From a virus, in the IMG/VR virus record IMGVR_UViG_3300005581_000004, positions 1-29,824 of that record: a DNA stretch of 29,824 bases; one strand, given 5' to 3'. The position numbers and the translations under genes were made by a program. Shown one piece after another: positions 20,698-28,870 of the stretch. Position 1 is the stretch's first letter. Every line of letters begins with the position of its first letter. The notes under the pieces were generated by a model. That model was not told the origin of the DNA, made no database searches, and saw nothing but the letters and a program-made list of their open reading frames with translations.

Positions 20698-21279
20698 TTA
20701 ACCACCCATTTTAGACTTAATTAATAAAGCCAAAACTGATTTTAATAACCCTGGGTCTTCTGGTTTATAAACATTTTCAATACTTGGTCTCAAACCTAAG
20801 CCCGCTAAACCAAATTGCATTTGTCCTGGTGCTTGTGCATATCCTAGTGCTTGTCCAAGAGCCTGTTGTTGTAGACCACCTCTAAGAGAAGCTAAATTTT
20901 CCTGAAGTCTCCCTGCTGCTCCACCTAAAGCCTGTTGAAATCCAGAAGAGGATAGGCCTCCAAGACCTGCAAATCTTTCTGCTAGATCAGCTGTTTGCTC
21001 TTGAAATTGTCTCATGTAGGGAGCTTGAAATTGTGAAATATCGCCACCCAACAGGCTTTGTAAGTACGACTGACCAGCTTGAAATGTAGGTTGATTTTGT
21101 ATAGCAAAAGTGCTGGGATCGACTTGACCCAAGAGGTTTTTTAAAAAAGCTTGTTGTTGTGGATCTAAAGTAGAAGGAGATTCTATTTTACCTGGTGTAC
21201 CAAATACAAATTGTTTCAAACCGCTAAATAGATCACTCAAACTAGAGCCAAAACCCCCTTGATTTGTAGAAATCGTCAT
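20698..21279 (-). CDS. Gln/Gly-rich internal virion protein candidate, 193 aa
   Basis: Rich in Gln, Gly, Leu and Ala with a repeated helical pattern: APYMRQFQEQTADLAERFAG, LGGLSSSGFQQALGGAAGRL, QENLASLRGGLQQQALGQAL. The motif around GLSSSGF...ALGGAAG is common in short phage pilot/injection proteins. A hydrophobic, basic end (LLKSVLALLIKSKMGG) could insert in membrane. Its start has no strong SD. It is the first of three presumed ejection proteins. Confidence 0.65.
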   Translation of the reverse strand: MTISTNQGGFGSSLSDLFSGLKQFVFGTPGKIESPSTLDPQQQAFLKNLLGQVDPSTFAIQNQPTFQAGQSYLQSLLGGDISQFQAPYMRQFQEQTADLAERFAGLGGLSSSGFQQALGGAAGRLQENLASLRGGLQQQALGQALGYAQAPGQMQFGLAGLGLRPSIENVYKPEDPGLLKSVLALLIKSKMGG

Positions 21280-21356
21280 AGTTCTGTAAACCTTTTTTTA
21301 GGCTCAGTATATGGCTAAAACAAAATGTTTACATAGATTTTTTTTAAGGTCCAATT

Positions 21357-21848
21357 TCAAGTTTTTAGATACTCTAAAACAATGACTCCAGTATCGATTT
21401 GAGCCGCTGTTGCTCCATTGATTACATTGACATTGGTGGCATCAACTGTAACTCCAACTTGATTGGTTACATTGACCGTGTCTACATAGGGGAGAGGTCG
21501 AAATACCCCCGTAGCGATATTTTTTACTCCTCCATAGATGGCTGTTATGTAGCTTATGTTTAAAAGACCATGAGCAAAAGTCGTTGTTGTTGCTGCTGGG
21601 ATCGCTGTTGTAATGTAAAATATTTTTCTAAAACCGCTATTTGGTAATTGAGCATCAGCTTGATTTGTAAAAAATTGCCCGTTCAATTGTTCATCAACGC
21701 TGAATCCTCCGAACTGCCTTTGGTTAATAGCAGTTGCCATAGTGATGTACATATCGGTTAAGACCACCATCAGCTGAGAGAGATCTTCAGGGAAAAATTG
21801 ATACGTCGGCAAAAAATCGGTTTGTGTATTTGGAGGGCCGTAACTCAA
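21357..21848 (-). CDS. virion-associated protein, 163 aa
   Basis: The frame starts with TTG 21848 in the overlap TTGA with the lipoprotein stop, with AAAGG about seven bases before. The N-terminus (LPTYQFFPEDLSQLMVVLTD, MYITMATAINQRQFGGFSVD) is a helical pair, followed by a beta-rich C-terminal region (FRKIFYITTAIPAATTTTFA, HGLLNISYITAIYGGVKN). Such two-part proteins often attach to the tail tube, with the beta part outside. No named family is recognised. Confidence 0.7.
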   Translation of the reverse strand: MSYGPPNTQTDFLPTYQFFPEDLSQLMVVLTDMYITMATAINQRQFGGFSVDEQLNGQFFTNQADAQLPNSGFRKIFYITTAIPAATTTTFAHGLLNISYITAIYGGVKNIATGVFRPLPYVDTVNVTNQVGVTVDATNVNVINGATAAQIDTGVIVLEYLKT

Positions 21849-22015
21849 GGGACTACCTTTGCATCAATTTTAGAGTCTACTTTTACATCGGGTGAAGCAT
21901 CTTGTGTAGAGTCAATTAGATCCTCTGCTTTACCCTGAGAATGTACAATATTAATATTAATCGTTGTACAGGAGGTACAAATTGTGAACAACCATAAACC
22001 AAAAAACCACTTCAT
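21845..22015 (-). CDS. small lipoprotein embedded in the tail operon, 56 aa
   Basis: ATG 22015 overlaps the stop of the 777-aa gene (ATGA), and its own stop overlaps the next start (TTGA), so the gene is coupled on both sides. The protein begins MKWFFGLWLFTICTSC, a short signal peptide with Cys16 after T-S; the -3 position is Cys rather than the usual Leu, so the lipobox is slightly atypical. The mature part (TTININIVHSQGKAEDLIDS, TQDASPDVKVD) has the pattern 'hsqG.AeDliDstqda.pdv', which I recognise from other phages with similar tails. An envelope role at entry, exclusion or lysis is possible. Confidence 0.75.
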   Translation of the reverse strand: MKWFFGLWLFTICTSCTTININIVHSQGKAEDLIDSTQDASPDVKVDSKIDAKVVP

Positions 22016-24345
22016 TGTGTCAACCTCGCGTTTTTGTCTATATAAAGCACTAGAGCATGAAGAACTATATTTGATGACTGTATTGAACCAGAATTGTTTC
22101 CGTAGTTCACCATCTGCTCAGGAGTAAGGGTCAGTTTTATTTGAAAGTTTTGGCAAATAGCCTGTACAAATTGCCTTACCCAAATTTTATTCTGGTTTTG
22201 TTGCACAGGAACAATATTTGTGGGCCCAGGTCTTGTCTCTATGATCCCTGTACCTAAATTACCGCTATTTGAAGAGTCTAATGTATTGATAGGGAAGACA
22301 TCCTGTTCATTGATGTAAAATGACCCCAAAAGCTCTCCGTTGGAGGTTCTGTCAAAGAGGTAATCTATATACCCTACCCGAGCTTGATCTGCTTCTTGAT
22401 AGAAAGGAGCAAAAACCTTGGTGGTAATATTGATATTGTTCAGGGGCTGTATTGTTCCTCCACCAAAATAAGTGGGTAAAGGATCTAAATCAAAAAAATC
22501 AAACCCACCACCAACAGGATTGTAAAATTTTAGGTCAAAGGTGTTAGAATTAACCACCACCGCTTGATAATATCTATCATTAAGTGCTGTGGGCCCTATG
22601 CAATTATCTATAATTATGTAGGCAAAACTATTTACAGATCCAAAATTATGCTCAAAAGTTGTGACTCTAATCCTCGGTACTCCACCTACAAAAGTTCTTG
22701 TAACTGAAAGAATAGCATAGAAGGGGGCATTATCTGCTTCTGACTGTACCCCTAAAATAAATCCCTGATTATTTCCTCCTGCCACATTTGGAAAAAGAGC
22801 TTGTAGTTGCCCAGAAGCCCAAGGCTCATTCCACTCAGACCAAGAAGAGTACGGTAGACCAGACCAAGTAGTTCCATTGTCATATTGAAGATAACCAAAA
22901 CAGGTAAAGTAGTCATTCCATACAGCCCAAGTTTCGTTAACGTAGTTATAGAGTAGTATTTTATTTGGGAACTTAGGGTTCTCAGCAGAGTTTGGAAATG
23001 TCCAGTAAACGACCTGGTTATTATAGTCTCTGATCCCATAAACCCTTTGAGGCCCCTGATTTAGATTGTTGATGTTGAAGACTAACTGAGGGATCTTTTG
23101 GTCTATTCTTGATACGTTAACCGAATCATCGGTGGTGATCCCATAGTTTCCTACAGTGAATACTCCTCTATCAAAAGGGACAACACTAAATGTGCTTTCT
23201 GCTCCAAGCTCTGTATTAATTTTACGGGGCAAGAACGGGTAATTGCGATCCCCAGTATAAGTTAGGTTCCAAGAAGATCTTTCACACTTGATAAGAAGAG
23301 AGTCTTTTATAAATTCTGCCGAAACAATTTGCTCAGCTGTGGGAAGATCTACAAACCCGCCGTAACCTGTTATATCGCTCCACCAAGAGTCTGCCAGGGT
23401 CGGATTTCCCACTCTAGACCATCTGACCCTTTGAGGATACCTAATGCCTGCTTCCTGAGTGTTCATGACAACAAGACGCCCCTTATAGGGTAATATAATC
23501 AGTGCCAACTCTAGAGGAACACCTGGAGGCCCTATAGGAGGGGTTGTACCGCTAAATGTGTTTAATGTAGGCGTTACCCAGCCTAGAGCATTGGTATAAT
23601 ACTTAATGGGGTCTACATTGTTTGTTACCCAAAAAAGTGCATCACCGCCTGCAAGCCTAAAAAAACTACAAGTCCAAAAAAATTGATAGTCTTGGCCTGT
23701 AAAAACAGCAGTACCTATTGTCCCACTGCTTAAAAATATTCCTGTAGTTGGATTGAAAGCGTAGGCATATTTTGTATCAAAACAAATAGACAACTCTTCA
23801 TTGACCGTCCCACCAGTTTCCCAAGTTCTAATCCCCATCACTGGTAGAGCAGGGTAATATTGAGTTACAATTCGAACAGCTGTACCAGCCACTGGAGCGA
23901 CAGTAAAATTGAGTGTTATAGCACCCGTTACATAGGAGATAGTTGAGGTCGTTAGATTGATTGTTGAAGGCCCTGATACATAAGTCCAACCACCTAGCCC
24001 ATTATCATCAAAGATTGTGGCGTTTGCTCCCCCAAAATCAATAGTAATTCTTGTTTGGGTGGGCTTTAATTCAGCTCTTGGCTCTGTTGCTCTCACTGAT
24101 GAAAGGATATCTGCTACTACATAGGGACTTGCAGTCACTGGGATATTTGCAGGAGAATTCAAAGTAACTGCTCGAGTTAATCTTCCTAAAAATGAGTAAC
24201 CCTTTCTTCTTTGAACTCTACCCCTCCATACCCAAGCATCTTCAAGGGCTGGAAACGCCTTTTCAGGTATCAAAAATGGCTCGTAGTAGGTATTTATCCC
24301 TGAATCATTTTCAAAAGAACTTATGTAATAGGGTTTGTAGCTCAT
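22012..24345 (-). CDS. tail hub/nozzle candidate, 777 aa
   Basis: A large protein rich in Tyr, Gly and Asn. The N-terminal region FENDSGINTYYEPFLIPEKA, FPALEDAWVWRGRVQRRKGY is a recurring start in podovirus tail proteins. Repeated strand patterns follow (VSGPST..., WSDITGYGGFVDLPTAEQIV, GDRNYPFLPRKINTELGAES, WTFPNSAENPKFPNKILLYN), compatible with beta-propeller-like repeats, as in T7 gp12-type nozzles and P22 gp10-type hubs. The size is close to T7 gp12. Position after the 357-aa adaptor candidate and before ejection proteins fits. Homology to either family is inferred, not shown. ATG 24345 follows GGAG. Confidence 0.7.
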   Translation of the reverse strand: MSYKPYYISSFENDSGINTYYEPFLIPEKAFPALEDAWVWRGRVQRRKGYSFLGRLTRAVTLNSPANIPVTASPYVVADILSSVRATEPRAELKPTQTRITIDFGGANATIFDDNGLGGWTYVSGPSTINLTTSTISYVTGAITLNFTVAPVAGTAVRIVTQYYPALPVMGIRTWETGGTVNEELSICFDTKYAYAFNPTTGIFLSSGTIGTAVFTGQDYQFFWTCSFFRLAGGDALFWVTNNVDPIKYYTNALGWVTPTLNTFSGTTPPIGPPGVPLELALIILPYKGRLVVMNTQEAGIRYPQRVRWSRVGNPTLADSWWSDITGYGGFVDLPTAEQIVSAEFIKDSLLIKCERSSWNLTYTGDRNYPFLPRKINTELGAESTFSVVPFDRGVFTVGNYGITTDDSVNVSRIDQKIPQLVFNINNLNQGPQRVYGIRDYNNQVVYWTFPNSAENPKFPNKILLYNYVNETWAVWNDYFTCFGYLQYDNGTTWSGLPYSSWSEWNEPWASGQLQALFPNVAGGNNQGFILGVQSEADNAPFYAILSVTRTFVGGVPRIRVTTFEHNFGSVNSFAYIIIDNCIGPTALNDRYYQAVVVNSNTFDLKFYNPVGGGFDFFDLDPLPTYFGGGTIQPLNNINITTKVFAPFYQEADQARVGYIDYLFDRTSNGELLGSFYINEQDVFPINTLDSSNSGNLGTGIIETRPGPTNIVPVQQNQNKIWVRQFVQAICQNFQIKLTLTPEQMVNYGNNSGSIQSSNIVLHALVLYIDKNARLTQ

Positions 24346-24924
24346 TTATACTCCAAAGGCTACAACAAATATGTTTCCCCACGTCCCACCAGCAGGTCTT
24401 TGGAAAGTACAAGATGCATTAGAAATTGATGTTAGAGCTATTTCGGCTGCGCCAGCTCCAGATGATCTTACTGCTGAAAATAAAACTCCAAAACAAGTAG
24501 TAAAAGCTGATGTGTATGTCACTGTAAAATTATTTGGTGGACTGAATGCAGGTACAGGCGCAGTAGTTCCAACAAGTTTTAATCCATCAAATAAAACAAC
24601 AAAATTTGGAGCTGCTATTGTAGAAGAAATAGAAGAAAAAAGTTGAGAAATTTGACCGTTGGAGGCTTCTCTTACATATAAACCTAGATCTCCCCCTACA
24701 TTTTTTGCATAAAGCGCCAACTCGTTAGCAATTGTAGTTGGGTCTCCTGCTTGGGCAGGGAAGGTAACTTTTTGATGCTTGCCTTGATTCGTTGTAGCAG
24801 TTGTAAAATCATAGTGGTCTACCCCATAGGTGCTATTCAAAGTTTGAAAATTACTAAGAATTTGAGCTTGGCTTTGGGATGGTCTGTCGCTTGCTGCTGG
24901 AATATTAGGTGTGTAACCTGACAT
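24346..24924 (-). CDS. virion-associated protein, 192 aa
   Basis: The protein starts MSGYTPNIPAASDRPSQSQA, QILSNFQTLNSTYGVDHYDF, TTATTNQGKHQKVTFPAQ. This opening ('YTPniP..sD.ps.Sq..il.NFq.in..ygvdH.....NqGkHqkV..P') is common in environmental phage tail proteins, probably an assembly or docking domain. The C-terminal 70 residues form a beta domain (PPNNFTVTYTSAFTTCFGVL, ISNASCTFQRPAGGTWGNIF). ATG 24924 has GGAGG upstream and overlaps the previous stop region. It is probably a tail spike or knob component. Confidence 0.7.
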   Translation of the reverse strand: MSGYTPNIPAASDRPSQSQAQILSNFQTLNSTYGVDHYDFTTATTNQGKHQKVTFPAQAGDPTTIANELALYAKNVGGDLGLYVREASNGQISQLFSSISSTIAAPNFVVLFDGLKLVGTTAPVPAFSPPNNFTVTYTSAFTTCFGVLFSAVRSSGAGAAEIALTSISNASCTFQRPAGGTWGNIFVVAFGV

Positions 24925-25998
24925 TTAAAATCCTCCAAAAGTATTACCGAAGGGAAACTGCTGAAATGGAGACTGTTCGGTATATATTGATGCCGTCCTC
25001 TCTGAGGTCTGCTGTGTAATTGTTCTTCTTTGTACTAAGTTCATTTGCTCTTTAAGAAGAGGTCTAAACTTCATCATATTTTCAAAATCTGCATTATCTG
25101 AAAATATTTTGTCTGCTGCTCCGTAGGCTAAAAGTTGCCACCACTCCCTCAGTTGGGGTTCCTGACTTGAAGGAGCAGAGGCAAAAGCTGTTGGGTACTG
25201 GTAAGCTTCAAAACTGACAATATAAGCCTGATCAGGAACAGGATAGACCATGAATTGATCTTGGTAAAATACTACTGATTGGGGTCTAGAAGCCACATAA
25301 GGAGTATACTGAATATTAATAGGATTCCCAGAGGGTATAGGAAATGAGAACCCGTTGGCCAGAATACTAACGGCTCCGGTAATATAGTTGATGCTTCCTC
25401 GAACAGTTGGGGTATCAGAGCTATCGTTAACATCGTAAAGGTTTCCTGTTTGATTGATTGTAACCGCTCCTCCCCCATCATCTACTAAAGTTTGGGAGTT
25501 CCCATTCGCATCAATACCGGAGATTAATACTTGATAGTTCATTTTTCTTACAGGGACTGGATTAGCAGAATAGGCCCCAGGAGGATTCTGTTTAAAACCT
25601 CTCATTATGGGCGTTTGAGAGCAGGATTGACCAGTATATGGCCCCTGCGTCCCATTGCCTGTATAAATCTGTTGTTGCAAAAAGTCTAAGCTCGGATTTA
25701 CCCTAAAAAAGTTTTCTCTGCTCTGAGTCATGTAGGATTGATAGCCAGCTATATAGACTGGTGGCATGTTACTTAGATAATATTCTTTAGGAAAATCATA
25801 CACCGCTATATTTGCAGAGGTCGTAAATTGGAAGTTTACCCTCAGATTCTGTAGTTTGAGGTGTTCAGGAAAATCGTAAATGTAAAAGGTATTAATGTAC
25901 TCATCAATTTGGGAGTCAGTAATCTGATTCGCATTAGGACGGGCCGTAATTCGGCGGATTTTATTTCGGATAGTGCCAAGGGTTGCCGGTGCTGTCAT
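24925..25998 (-). CDS. head-tail adaptor candidate, 357 aa
   Basis: The N-terminal 35 residues (TLGTIRNKIRRITARPNANQ, ITDSQIDEYINTFYIYDFPE) form a helical 'start-phage adaptor' pattern. A beta region follows (FTTSANIAVYDFPKEYYLSN), then an insertion with VTINQTGNLYDVNDSSDTPT, and a final helical part (EWWQLLAYGAADKIFSDNAD, MNLVQRRTITQQTSERTASI, YTEQSPF). The helix-loop-helix ends plus central beta insertion fit connector adaptors such as P22 gp4 or T7 gp11 in outline only. ATG 25998 follows AAGGTGATTA. A promoter candidate lies just upstream. Confidence 0.65.
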   Translation of the reverse strand: MTAPATLGTIRNKIRRITARPNANQITDSQIDEYINTFYIYDFPEHLKLQNLRVNFQFTTSANIAVYDFPKEYYLSNMPPVYIAGYQSYMTQSRENFFRVNPSLDFLQQQIYTGNGTQGPYTGQSCSQTPIMRGFKQNPPGAYSANPVPVRKMNYQVLISGIDANGNSQTLVDDGGGAVTINQTGNLYDVNDSSDTPTVRGSINYITGAVSILANGFSFPIPSGNPINIQYTPYVASRPQSVVFYQDQFMVYPVPDQAYIVSFEAYQYPTAFASAPSSQEPQLREWWQLLAYGAADKIFSDNADFENMMKFRPLLKEQMNLVQRRTITQQTSERTASIYTEQSPFQQFPFGNTFGGF

Positions 25999-26017
25999 TA
26001 ATCACCTTTTTTTTAGG

Positions 26018-26046
26018 AATATACCCTTTTTAATTTGTTAAATCAA
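26018..26046 (-). promoter_or_regulatory. late-strand promoter candidate
   Basis: On the minus strand TTGATT (26046-26041) and TATATT (26023-26018) are separated by 17 bases, upstream of the 357-aa gene, in one of the few gaps of the structural operon. Confidence 0.4.
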
Positions 26047-26056
26047 ATTTTAAATT

Positions 26057-26410
26057 CTAAGGGGTTCTCCATCCATATTCAGGGGGTATATTGTTATTAT
26101 TCTTCACAGAATTTTCTAAAGTAAAAGCCTCTTCTCCCATCGGTATGACTGTAGGACTTTGATTGCCGGAAGCATGAAACGGGTCAAAATCTCTCGTATC
26201 AATCCCAATAGAAAAAGAGGTAGAGTCAATAATTGTAGCTAAAACTTGGTTGCCGGCCAGTTGTTGCATCCCACATTCTAGAGGGATCACAAGCCGAACT
26301 ATAATTCCAGCTAAGTAACCATGGGGTAGGGTCGTAGTAACTACCCCAGGGTTAGCATTTGTAATAGAGCTAATTTCTTGCCTACAAGGGACAAAAAAAT
26401 TAATTGACAT
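26057..26410 (-). CDS. FCCH-like beta-domain protein, 117 aa
   Basis: The central block ISSITNANPGVVTTTLPHGY, LAGIIVRLVIPLECGMQQLA, GNQVLATIIDSTSFSIGIDT follows the 'itnanPavVtt..pHGy..G..V.i..v.GM.qlng....V..id.ttFsl' pattern of FCCH-like domains in phage structural proteins. The same block and the following VIPMGEEAF recur in the 321-aa protein (26907-27872), so the two genes share an ancestor. ATG 26410 overlaps the previous stop (TAATG) and has GGAG upstream. It is probably a decoration or connector part. Confidence 0.75.
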   Translation of the reverse strand: MSINFFVPCRQEISSITNANPGVVTTTLPHGYLAGIIVRLVIPLECGMQQLAGNQVLATIIDSTSFSIGIDTRDFDPFHASGNQSPTVIPMGEEAFTLENSVKNNNNIPPEYGWRTP

Positions 26411-26859
26411 TACAGATCTCCAAGAGTATCAAATTGGAGGCTCTCAAAACCGTATCTTCTTACCCATTTGGACACTGCAAACTGAGGAACTGGGTTTCCT
26501 ATTTCATCTAGTGTAGAAGGAGACCATTTTTCCCCAATCATAATGTGGCTATGCACAGGATAAGCGCAGGAGTTGATTTTCCCATTTATATCTTTTGCTA
26601 AGTGGTCTACTCCGTTGAGATGTCGGGCAACATAAAGGGGTACTTCGTAAATTTCATTGTCCATCATGGTCATGTCGAACATGGGAACATCTTTGTATTT
26701 TTTAATTTGTACTCTTAAAGATCCTCCTGGAGTTTCAAAACATCTGAATCGACCTTTAACAGTTTTTGTTTCTTCCTCTTGGATTTTTTTAATCCTTTCT
26801 TTGGGAGTTAAATGCGAAGTTGAAGAAAGGCTTTCTAATTCATTAAGAGTTTTTTTCAT
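26410..26859 (-). CDS. conserved head-region protein, 149 aa
   Basis: A charged N-terminal helix (LTPKERIKKIQEEETKTVKG) leads into a beta-rich core: RFRCFETPGGSLRVQIKKYK, DVPMFDMTMMDNEIYEVPLY, VARHLNGVDHLAKDINGKIN. The end is VSKWVRRYGFESLQFD. The pattern 'vkGrF...E.pGg.l.....KyK..p......dg.iYe.Pl.vArHlN' ending in 'k.vrRfgFesl.F' recurs beside capsid genes in other phages with N4-gp56 capsids; function unknown to me. ATG 26859 follows GAGG by five bases. A hairpin separates it from the upstream gene. Confidence 0.7.
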   Translation of the reverse strand: MKKTLNELESLSSTSHLTPKERIKKIQEEETKTVKGRFRCFETPGGSLRVQIKKYKDVPMFDMTMMDNEIYEVPLYVARHLNGVDHLAKDINGKINSCAYPVHSHIMIGEKWSPSTLDEIGNPVPQFAVSKWVRRYGFESLQFDTLGDL

Positions 26860-26872
26860 ATAGTCCTCAAAG

Positions 26873-26899
26873 GTGAGACCCCTTTTTGGGGGGCCTCAC
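26873..26899 (-). terminator. intercistronic hairpin, possible partial terminator
   Basis: Minus-strand RNA can form GUGAGGCCCC pairing with GGGGUCUCAC, ten pairs including one G-U, around a 7-base loop (CCAAAAA). On the plus strand the same position is an A-C mismatch, so the minus strand is the intended one. It follows the decoration gene by 8 bases but lacks a good T run. It may reduce read-through from the capsid genes or stabilise their mRNA. Confidence 0.6.
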
Positions 26900-26906
26900 G
26901 GTTAAA

Positions 26907-27872
26907 TTAAAGTGATACACCTTTTTTAGCAACCCATTGGTAGAGTTTGCCAGAAGTTTGTACCGAAGTTCCAATAATTACGCCTGAAACCGCTTGGTTG
27001 AGTGTTGCATCATCCAAAAGGTTGGCGTAGGAGCCACTTGCTGCTTCACCTACAGGTACTACTTGAGCTTGAGTAATTCCTGCCCCTGCTACTGCACTCG
27101 TTGGGAATGCAAAAGCGGTGAAGGCTGAAGAATCAATGTTCAAGGTAAATGTTGATGCTGTAACAGCTGTGATAGTTCCTAAAAGACCATCAATTTGAGT
27201 CATACCAAATGCTGATGGACAGAGAATCCTTACGGCCTGCCCAGCAGTATACCCATGAGGAATAGAGGTTGTTACAACCGCACTTGCTGCTTGGGTGATT
27301 TTTGTTATGAATCTTCTTCTTGGGTAGTAGCGAGGATTAAAAGATACCTCTCTGACGCTACCAGCTGTTGCAGCTGCGGCAAACCCAGAAGAATCAAGGT
27401 TTGTCAATTCAAAAGAGGTATTTGCTGCTAAACCAGAAATTAAATAATCAATCCCTGCTGCTTGTAACATACCTGTAGAACTAAAAAGTCTTACAATGTC
27501 TCCGTTTGCCAAACCTGCTGTAGATGCTAAAGATACTACTGCTGGATTAGCTTGGGAAATACCTGTAATCGGTAGGCTTGCACCCAAAGATTGAGATCCT
27601 GAGTCTGCTAAAAATGTAAAACCATTTGTTAAAATAGTCTCTTCAAGAGCGTTAGTTGCTGCTGCATTCGTTTTTAAACTACGATAAGCAGAGCCAGAAA
27701 GCATAGAGGAGGTTCCTCTTGACTTCATAACTGGTGTTGCCGCTGCTGTAGATCCAATATCGGTGATGTTGGTCAACTCGATTTCGTTGTACCCTGAGGG
27801 TAAGCTCAGAGTTAGTGCATTTCCGTCAGATGTAAAAGAACCTGACAAGATTGCGTTAACTGGTGCACTCAT
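26907..27872 (-). CDS. head/decoration protein with FCCH-like domain, 321 aa
   Basis: An Ala/Ser/Thr/Gly-rich beta protein. Residues about 100-170 contain PITGISQANPAVVSLASTAG, LANGDIVRLFSSTGMLQ, and NTSFELTNLDSSGFAAAATA. Residues about 190-270 carry a second, closely similar unit (ITKITQAASAVVTTSIPHGY, TAGQAVRILCPSAFGMTQID, ASTFTLNIDSSAFTAFAFPT). Both follow the FCCH-like pattern 'pavVtt..HGy..G..V.i....GM.q....'. ATG 27872 has a very strong SD (AAGGAGG) overlapping the capsid stop codon, so high expression is expected. It lies directly after the capsid gene, where decoration or head-fibre proteins usually are. Confidence 0.78.
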   Translation of the reverse strand: MSAPVNAILSGSFTSDGNALTLSLPSGYNEIELTNITDIGSTAAATPVMKSRGTSSMLSGSAYRSLKTNAAATNALEETILTNGFTFLADSGSQSLGASLPITGISQANPAVVSLASTAGLANGDIVRLFSSTGMLQAAGIDYLISGLAANTSFELTNLDSSGFAAAATAGSVREVSFNPRYYPRRRFITKITQAASAVVTTSIPHGYTAGQAVRILCPSAFGMTQIDGLLGTITAVTASTFTLNIDSSAFTAFAFPTSAVAGAGITQAQVVPVGEAASGSYANLLDDATLNQAVSGVIIGTSVQTSGKLYQWVAKKGVSL

Positions 27873-27882
27873 GTCAGCCTCC

Positions 27883-28830
27883 TTATGCTAAAGTACATCT
27901 TAGATTGAACACCCAAGTATCATTCAAGATTCTTGGCACCTCTGCAAATTTATATCCCACAGAAGCATTGAGAGCCAATGGGCCATCGTAGATCGGGGGT
28001 CTATAAATAAATTGAGCTGAATACCCATCCTGCTCAATCGCTGCAAAAGCTTCTCTTCCGCAATGGAACAAGTTGTAAACATTTGCTCCAAGGGCTGAGG
28101 CGTTTGCCGAGATTGAACCGATAGAGGACAATAGGTAACGAGCGTTCGCTACTGATCCCCACTCAGCGTCAAGGGTGGTTTGTTGATTTGGATAGTTCCA
28201 CTTTTGGATAAATCCGTTCACGTTATCTAATTGCCCGATCATATCAGTATGACCAAGAGCAAAATAGGCATCTCTAACAGGCGCTGTACCAAATTTTAGA
28301 TCCCCATCTACTCCAGATAAGAAGCTGTAAGCGTTGTTCCCTCTAAGGGTACGGATTACAACATCAATATCGGCACGGGTAATTTCTGTGGGAACGTCTC
28401 CGTTGGTACCGTTCACGCAGTTAATAAAAGAGGCTGTTGATGCCAACATATCTCTCATTAGCTGATCTTCTGTCTGTCTTAGCGACACGCCCAATCTTTG
28501 GGCTGCTTCATTTAAAACAGGGTCCTGATTTTGTAAGGTAACCTGCTCATTGAGGAGAACATAAGTCCCGTAGAAGCTCATTTGAGCGTCAATGTTGATC
28601 GCTGTAAGAGTTTGTGGGGGTGGAGTTACTCCGCTATTTCCTAGGGGTACTGGTGCTGTTGCAAGTGGATTATAACGTCTCATTCTTAGAGTCGTACCAC
28701 CATTTCTTGGCATTGCCTTTAATTCCGCTGGGATCTTGTGGATCATGTAGGGAACTGGCACCGATAGAAGCTTGAAGCTAAAGCTTTGCTGTACTGGTGC
28801 TGGCAATACGGATGTAGTTGTAATAGACAT
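27883..28830 (-). CDS. major capsid protein, N4-gp56 family
   Basis: HK97-fold shell protein of 315 residues. The block TLRMRRYNPLATAPVPLGNS, then TAINIDAQMSFYGTYVLLNE and TLQNQDPVLNEAAQRLGVSL, QTEDQLMRDMLA matches the N4-gp56 capsid pattern ('k.vr....y.Pl....pl.EG.tP....l....i.a...qyG.y...td......DPvl.eaa..lg.....t.D.l.rd.l'). The C-terminal half has FRVLNDTWV-like strands (VPRILNDTWVFNLRCTL). The length is typical. It follows scaffold by 40 bases and precedes the decoration gene by ten. Its start codon has only a weak SD. Confidence 0.9.
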   Translation of the reverse strand: MSITTTSVLPAPVQQSFSFKLLSVPVPYMIHKIPAELKAMPRNGGTTLRMRRYNPLATAPVPLGNSGVTPPPQTLTAINIDAQMSFYGTYVLLNEQVTLQNQDPVLNEAAQRLGVSLRQTEDQLMRDMLASTASFINCVNGTNGDVPTEITRADIDVVIRTLRGNNAYSFLSGVDGDLKFGTAPVRDAYFALGHTDMIGQLDNVNGFIQKWNYPNQQTTLDAEWGSVANARYLLSSIGSISANASALGANVYNLFHCGREAFAAIEQDGYSAQFIYRPPIYDGPLALNASVGYKFAEVPRILNDTWVFNLRCTLA

Positions 28831-28870
28831 ATCTAACCGTATTAAAATTTACATTCTAATTTGGCAAGAT

